Shown here one piece after another: positions 58,573 to 64,000 of a DNA stretch of 64,000 nucleotides. The translations under genes and the position numbers were made by a program. The DNA lies in contig NW_027506903.1 in the NCBI RefSeq assembly GCF_052324685.1, positions 147,036 through 211,035 on the forward strand, in the 5' to 3' direction. How positions within the stretch are numbered: the stretch's first letter is position 1; each line of letters opens with the position of its first letter. This DNA comes from Brachyhypopomus gauderio (Eukaryota; Chordata; Actinopteri; Gymnotiformes; Hypopomidae). The notes beneath the pieces were generated by a model that was given only the letters and a program-made list of their open reading frames with translations, had not been told where the DNA came from and searched no databases.

Positions 58573-61320
58573 TCTCTCTCTCTCTCATACTTTATATCAG
58601 TTCCATTATTCCCACATATCAGATACAAGTGGGTGAGCCAATATCTTGTCCACAGTGTAATTCACACAGGCAGATTATTAAAAACAAATGCTTTTAATAA
58701 CAAGCAAAACATTTTCTAATCTGTTGATTTAATACATCATTCACCTTGTGTTCATTAATAATCCTCTGTGTTTTTAACCACAAGCCAAAGTCACTCCCCC
58801 CCAATGCCCTTGGCAGACTATTGCAACAGTGATTAATTGCTTCCTCCCGTAAACCCAATAACCAGATCAGAATCAAGACACATATAAGTAAAAATAAATG
58901 AAACCACAACAACAGAATAGCATCAGAGCATCTGGCATCTATCATCAAGGATCTACTCATTTCTACATCTGCTGATGTCCAAATCCAGGTTTAATGTCCT
59001 CAATCCTCATCTATTGGCCATTACGATGAAACATTTTATTTGCATTTTAATTTAACCTTTATTTTATTTTATGAAGAGAAAAGCAACAATATTATTTTAC
59101 AAGGTAGAGGTTGTTTGGAGCCACATTTGACTGTCATATCATTCACCTTTCAATAATATTTTAATGAGGGCAAATACACTGCCACCTTCAGGACAAAAGA
59201 GGAAACGTTCATGTTGCTCTCCACTGTAGCTGTCCATTGTTGTGTTTATATGTAGCAAGGCTGTACGAGTACACTTATTAAATTAAATATTTAATATGAA
59301 AAAATTTATTGGCTTTTCATTTACAATAATTAAAAATAGATTATTTCTATAAATACCTTAAATGCTTTATTTTATTTGTAAGGAGCAGCTGAATAGAATT
59401 ATGGCATATTTAAGAACAAATATAAAATGCATTTCAGTTCAACAAATTTGCATTTCATCAACATTATATATTTTTCACTCATTCAGATCAGCTTGTACAA
59501 CTTTACGTGTCAGTTTACGTGCAAGCTCTTGACAAATTTATTTCACTGCTCTCAGAATCATAATCATAAGGCCTAGAGAACTGTGGGAAGCTGGCATCTA
59601 TGGGAGTTCAAGTAAAGTCACTTCCTCGTCTGTAGTGATTGACAAAATAAAAGATCCTTGCTCTGGCCATACTTTGTCTTTAGGTAAAAAAATCCATAAA
59701 TTTCACTTACCACTATTTTCATCACAAATGATTTTTTCTGTACATTGACAAAAGTTATATGTTTGTTAATTAACAATTTATCAAATAACAATTAATGTGT
59801 AACAGTTAAGGATTTTGCTTTTTTCAGTCAGTTATGAATAAGGTAAGCATGTTTCTTGTTTTGGCACACTATGAGCAATATTATATGCAGTGTTTTCTCA
59901 CAGTGACTCTCTTCTCTCTCACACTTTTTAAAACTTATTACAGAATGATCATGTCCTATAATTTTGTATATAAGGAGGGCTGCTAGCCTAAACAAACATT
60001 TGTGTCAGGATAGCCATGGAGGACTTTAGGCTAATAAAATGTAGTCCCTGACCACTTCCTTTAGCTTTGTAGACATATTGTAGGTATAGAGCTTATAGTG
60101 TGAATTAGTGTTGGAACAAGGTAGATGTTTCCAACATTTTGACTACTTTCTATAAACAAAGACCAAAGTTTCAGCATATGAACCATTGCACCATGCCTTA
60201 TGAAATGCCACTTTTCCACCAGCAAATTCAAACAAATGTCAGCAGGCATGGTGTAAACCACGTTGTCGTATCGCAAGTAATGTGTTTGTTTCTTTCTGGG
60301 GCCACTGATGGTTCATTACTGCTGTATTTGCTGTGGATCTCATGATTTCAGTTGTAAATGGTGGGCAGGTCAGTAGAAGGTCACCAAGGTGATGCTGGAG
60401 CCCCGCCCCTTTGGTCACCTGCATCACAGGTGCGTTGGTTCCAGACCTGCAAGATTTTGCCCTAGTTTTTCTGGCCAAGAACCTGTGATTTTGTGGTGTG
60501 AAAGTAAGCATATACCTCAAGTTATAAAGATACATCAAGTTATTGACAATATTTCTAATCTAAGAACAAATTTATATTTATATAAATATATATAATATAT
60601 AAATATAAATATATATAATGTTATATAATATATATTTCATTTTCAATGTATTCCTGTCTTACATAACTGTACATTACTGTAACTAATTAGCCAATGTCAA
60701 TATGTATTTGATGCACTGAATGAACTTTCAAACATGTGATTTAAAGCTTTTTAACTCATGGTGTCACAGTTTGGATGTTGATACCCATACCAGACCCAAC
60801 CACACACACACACACACACACACACAAACACCCCACAGCCCTCCCTCATTCCCAGTCTTTAATTAGCACACACACATCTCTCCCTTGTTCACCTCATTGT
60901 CTTCTCTCCCCTTTTAACAGAACACACACACTCCTGCAGTACTTTGAACACACAGAACACACACACTCACTCCTGCAGTACTTTGCCTTTTGCCTTTGTG
61001 CTGCACAGAAGCAGAAGGAGCTTTCTGAGAGAATTTTCTGCACTTGTGCTATTTTCTGAATTGTTTTCCTTTAGTTTGTGTTTGAGCTGCAGATAAAGTT
61101 TCATATTTTCCTATTCTTACATTTCACTCCAAATGTCACAAACAGTCTATTGAAGGCTGCTGTCATGAACCCAGCTCTGAAGAACATGAATTGCTTCAGT
61201 CTTTACTGAGTCACATAAAAAGCAGAGAACATTTTCTTGAATGTAATTATCTAGCGGTTGCCATCAAATATTAATAAACAGTGCTGTTAGCTTGATGCTA
61301 ACATAAACCAAGATCTGCCC
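58573..61320. other. Gene-free AT-rich spacer between btbd2 and unc13a
   Basis: It contains an AT palindromic stretch (about 60573-60645), a short (CA)n (60800-60827) and a small tandem duplication ending CTCCTGCAGTACTTTG at 60931-60984. No coding exon seen. Confidence 0.5.
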
Positions 61321-61322
61321 AG

Positions 61323-61660
61323 TAGCTGTGAGATCCACTTCCTGAAGAATCTGAACAGATTCAGCCCGTCTCCAACATCCTCTCCAACATCTACATGTGC
61401 ACCACAAAGAGAGCATCCTAACTGCCCACATCACTGTCTAGTGTAGCTCAGCCCATGACAATAAAGTTGTGGCAGTGCTCATCACTAACAACATACATCC
61501 ACCCTTGTTGGTCAGTTAAAATGCCTGAGAAAGGTTCACAAATTCAGCACAGGGCTCAGTTTACCAGGCCACCATCTTGTAAGAAGCACCGTAGCATCGA
61601 GTCTAGGACGAGAGGGCAAAAAGAACAGGTTCTGCCCACTGGCTATCAGGTTACCGGACC
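61323..61660 (+). mobile_element. Decayed LINE 3' end (reverse transcriptase C-terminal region)
   Basis: Translated pieces in different frames (FLKNLNRFSPSP near the start, HRSIESRTRG near the end) match the C-terminal tail of fish LINE-encoded polymerases, usually of the form FLKKLNRFSPPPNIL ... YRSIKTRTTR. Frameshifts and stops break it; it is a fossil with no intact ORF. Confidence 0.6.
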
Positions 61661-61691
61661 TGATGTAGATCATTCACTGCCACTAAGACAT

Positions 61692-61853
61692 TTTAAGGCA
61701 GGAGTGCTCAGTCATGATCCTGGAGATCCACTGACCTACAGAGTTCAGCTCCAACCTTCATCTAGCACACTGGATCCAGGCAGTTCAACCTCTCATGGGC
61801 ACCTGAATATTAGAGCAAAAGCATTGTTCTAAATTCTCCAGAGTGGTTGGGCT
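61692..61853. mobile_element. Interspersed repeat fragment
   Basis: The sequence around GGCAGGAGTGCTCAGTCATG, CCTGGAGATCCACTGACCTA and AGTTCAGCTCCAACC matches a very common otophysan fish interspersed repeat (the 'ggcaggggtg...gatcctggagggcc...agctccaaccc' type). The family name is not certain. Confidence 0.5.
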
Positions 61854-61958
61854 CTAGAAGCAGGATGTAATGTTGCAACCCTGATGTAATGTTACTGCCA
61901 GACCATGCAGCCATATACTGTACATTACTAATGCTGCCATATACTGTACATTACTATC

Positions 61959-62415
61959 TGTCACGCCTGACATTGTCCCCACATGTCAATCTTGTCTTTG
62001 TTTTCATATTCCATGTGCTCATTGTCATTTCAGTTGTCACACCTGTTCATTTGTAACTCTGCCCTTCATTAGTGTTATCACCTGTTTATTTGTAACTCCG
62101 CCCTTCATTAGTGTTATCACCTGTTCATTTGTAACTCCGCCCTTCATTAGTGTTATCACCTGTGTCTGGTTTAGTTCCCTCGTTAACTTGTGAATATATT
62201 ATCTTGTTCACTGGGCTTTGTTTTCTTCGTTTCAACAGCTCAGTTGTTGTTATATATGTTTGTCCAGGAGTATGGAGTTTATTCTGTGTGTTCATTGTTA
62301 AACATGCATAAGTAAACTGACCCTGGACTGTTAGAATGACGGTGATGTTTGATTTTTGTCTAATAAATCTCGTCTCAGCATTGGTGTCCGATGCTGCACT
62401 TACACTCCGGTGTAT
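61959..62415 (+). mobile_element. LTR-like fragment with internal 39-bp triplication
   Basis: It begins TGTCACGCCTGACATTG, as fish gypsy-type LTRs often do. It contains a TATA-like GAATATATT and an AATAAA at 62362-62367 followed by a TCTCGTCTCAGC tail. Within it a 39-bp unit (CACCTGTTCATTTGTAACTC plus CGCCCTTCATTAGTG-type) occurs three times at about 62039-62160. No second LTR or internal region was seen, so a solo LTR is possible; target duplication not confirmed. Confidence 0.4.
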
Positions 62416-63300
62416 TGTACATTAGTAGCAGTGCAATACAATTTTCTTCACATTACTAACAATTCTCACTTGTCAAATTTTGTTTACAGAGTATTACTGT
62501 ATATACAATGCCATTGCACACTTGTAATTGGTTAAACCATCAGCAAAATTTTATAATGAAGGAATTGGAAAAGAGATCATTAAAGGGCACAGATTAAATA
62601 GCTACAAGATTCCTGTATAAGTCCTTCATGATAACTGATTTAATAAAATTCTTTATTACAGAATTAATAAAAACAACAAAATAAATTAAAGCTACACTAT
62701 GTATGTTTGGGTAATTGGCGACCTCACTGATGGAAATATGTAATTGCGCGATACGTGCGGAAGGATATTTTATGAAGTGGGTGTGCTGCATTCAATTTCC
62801 TCAGCGGATTGATATGAAGATTGCGACAGATTTTACTTTGAAAGAATATTTGACGATGAAGTAGGAGTCGATCAGAAAACGGTGATGGAGATTTCGATGG
62901 CTTAAGTCAATTATCTCATTACTGTTGTAATCATCTTTAACAGTATGCTATTGGATTTGCAAGAGATACTTTACGTATGAAATTATGCAACTAAAGTTTA
63001 GCGGCTGATCAAATTGACAGTGTATCTGTTTATCTTGGTTGCTATATTCAGTATCACCAGCAGTTGAACTACAGTTCTGTAGAAAGCTGCACAATATGTA
63101 TTTTATGTACCTTGAAACTAACTTTTTTGCTTTTGTCAGCTATTAGCTGTAAAGTTAACGTTACATGAACCCGCAGCCCAGAGCGAGCCCAAGACACCTC
63201 AGGTTAAGTTGGCAAGCTAGCCATCTTTAACCATGTGTTCTTCACAAATTTTAATTCAGACTCAAGGCGTAAAACGTGACAGCGAGAAGAAAATGTGTTT
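62416..63300. other. Gene-free spacer
   Basis: An AAAGCTACACTATGTATG motif near 62688 and a similar AAAGCTGCACAATATGTA near 63083 are direct copies and may belong to an interspersed repeat. No gene seen. Confidence 0.4.
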
Positions 63301-63399
63301 AGTGGAATTAACAATTCACAAATCTAACTTCCTAGTCGGTGAGAAACTCCTCCGCGTCGTGTCCAGATGTTTCGTGTCTCCTGCTACTTCTCGCCACCA

Positions 63400-63709
63400 T
63401 GACGTCACGCAGTGAGCTGTCCTCGGTTCTGTGGTGCTGAAACAAGATGGCTGTGCGCAAACGAGAACTAAGACGAGGCTCGTGAGAGAGGTCCCGAGGA
63501 GAGACAATCGCACAACTGCAAAGAGAGAAAAAAAGCGAAAGTGTTTTAGGCAGCGAGCTCTCTTTTGGACAGAGCACGCGAGTCATGATTGTGGGTTGAG
63601 CGTGGGCGGGTGTTATCCACCAAATCACAGCGTGTGGACTTTCCCATTCTCGACCGGCGATCCGGGGAACCGGTAGAGGACAGCTTGCAAAACTCAGATA
63701 CTCTAAGCC
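63400..63709 (+). promoter_or_regulatory. unc13a: unc13a promoter/5' UTR
   Basis: A perfect CRE palindrome TGACGTCA lies at 63400-63407 and a YY1-type AAGATGGC at 63444-63451. Both are in a CpG-containing segment leading to the unc13a start codon. A CREB-responsive neuronal promoter is plausible but inferred; the transcription start was not located. Confidence 0.45.
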
Positions 63710-63731
63710 ATGTCACTGCTTTGTGTTGGGG
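63710..63731 (+). CDS. unc13a: unc13a first coding exon (Munc13-1, partial)
   Basis: UNC13A is the presynaptic vesicle-priming protein Munc13-1; its N-terminal C2A domain binds RIM, and C1, C2B and MUN regions follow (family knowledge). The ATG at 63710 opens MSLLCVG and the exon ends one base into the next codon at 63731, followed by GTAAGC. UNC13A in vertebrates begins MSLLCVG followed by V, so the one-base overhang (G) is exactly what is needed; UNC13B differs at residue 7 (R). Only 22 coding nt are present and the rest lies off the right edge. It is divergent from btbd2, whose start is about 5.8 kb to the left. UNC13A maps to human 19p13.11, which fits the neighbouring genes. Seven residues alone would be weak; the splice phase and synteny raise confidence. 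Confidence 0.75.
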
Positions 63732-64000
63732 GTAAGCGGAAATTTCATAGTTTCTGCAGCAAAACTCTAATCGATATGTGTCGATATGTTACTTGACATC
63801 TGTAGCCCTGCTGAGTGATACTATCCTGTCAAAGTTTGTGTGTCCATTCTTTACTTGAATTAGGCTACGGCAGTCAGTTCTATATAGTTTTTCTTGCGTG
63901 GCATTGACAGGAAATTAAGCTGTAAGGAGTTAAACGATATTCATAAATCAGTCCTCTAATTTGGCGAGTATATTTGTCCCACTCTGGGCTAAATGACAAT
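63732..64000 (+). other. unc13a: Start of unc13a intron 1
   Basis: It follows the donor GTAAGC at 63732. No further exon in the remaining 269 bases. Confidence 0.6.

Overview
The window looks like nuclear DNA from a ray-finned fish. The protein-coding parts are short exons split by small GT-AG (and two GC-AG) introns. Their products match vertebrate families, the spacers are packed with (CA)n/(GT)n, (CT)n and (AT)n microsatellites and GC-rich minisatellites, and there are remnants of Tc1/mariner-like, MITE, LINE and LTR elements typical of teleosts. The predicted SLC25A42 protein resembles what I remember of the zebrafish form, so an otophysan fish is my best guess, held weakly. There is one 500-base run of N (24362-24861).

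Layout. Bases 1-170 look like the 3' end of a plus-strand transcript lying off the left edge. From about 0.2 to 36 kb I find no coding exon I can name. This stretch holds candidate promoters/first exons (about 0.6 kb and 5.65-6.16 kb), several minisatellites (32-, 51-, 30-, 45- and 38-bp units), long microsatellites, a block rich in POU octamers and YY1-like motifs around 23 kb, and an unidentified ORF/exon at 33 kb followed by clear polyadenylation signals. Two identical CTCF-type motifs sit at 36.5 and 37.0 kb, just before the gene cluster.

From 39 to 58 kb there are three minus-strand genes in tandem, and I could rebuild the complete coding exons of each: slc25a42 (7 coding exons, 323 aa, mitochondrial CoA carrier), armc6 (7 coding exons, 466 aa, armadillo repeat protein) and btbd2 (9 coding exons, 568 aa, BTB-BACK-PHR protein). 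From memory, ARMC6 and SLC25A42 are also neighbours in the same order and orientation on human 19p13.11. At 63.7 kb, divergent from btbd2 on the plus strand, is the first coding exon of unc13a (presynaptic Munc13-1), preceded by a promoter with a perfect CRE and a YY1-type site. The rest of unc13a lies to the right of the window.

The genes do not form a functional pathway; this is ordinary vertebrate synteny. I found no convincing undescribed biological system. The observations most worth checking are the placement of (UG)n repeats directly against splice sites in slc25a42 and btbd2, two GC-AG introns, a frame-preserving 96-nt intron in armc6, the paired CTCF motifs, and a compact hairpin upstream of btbd2.
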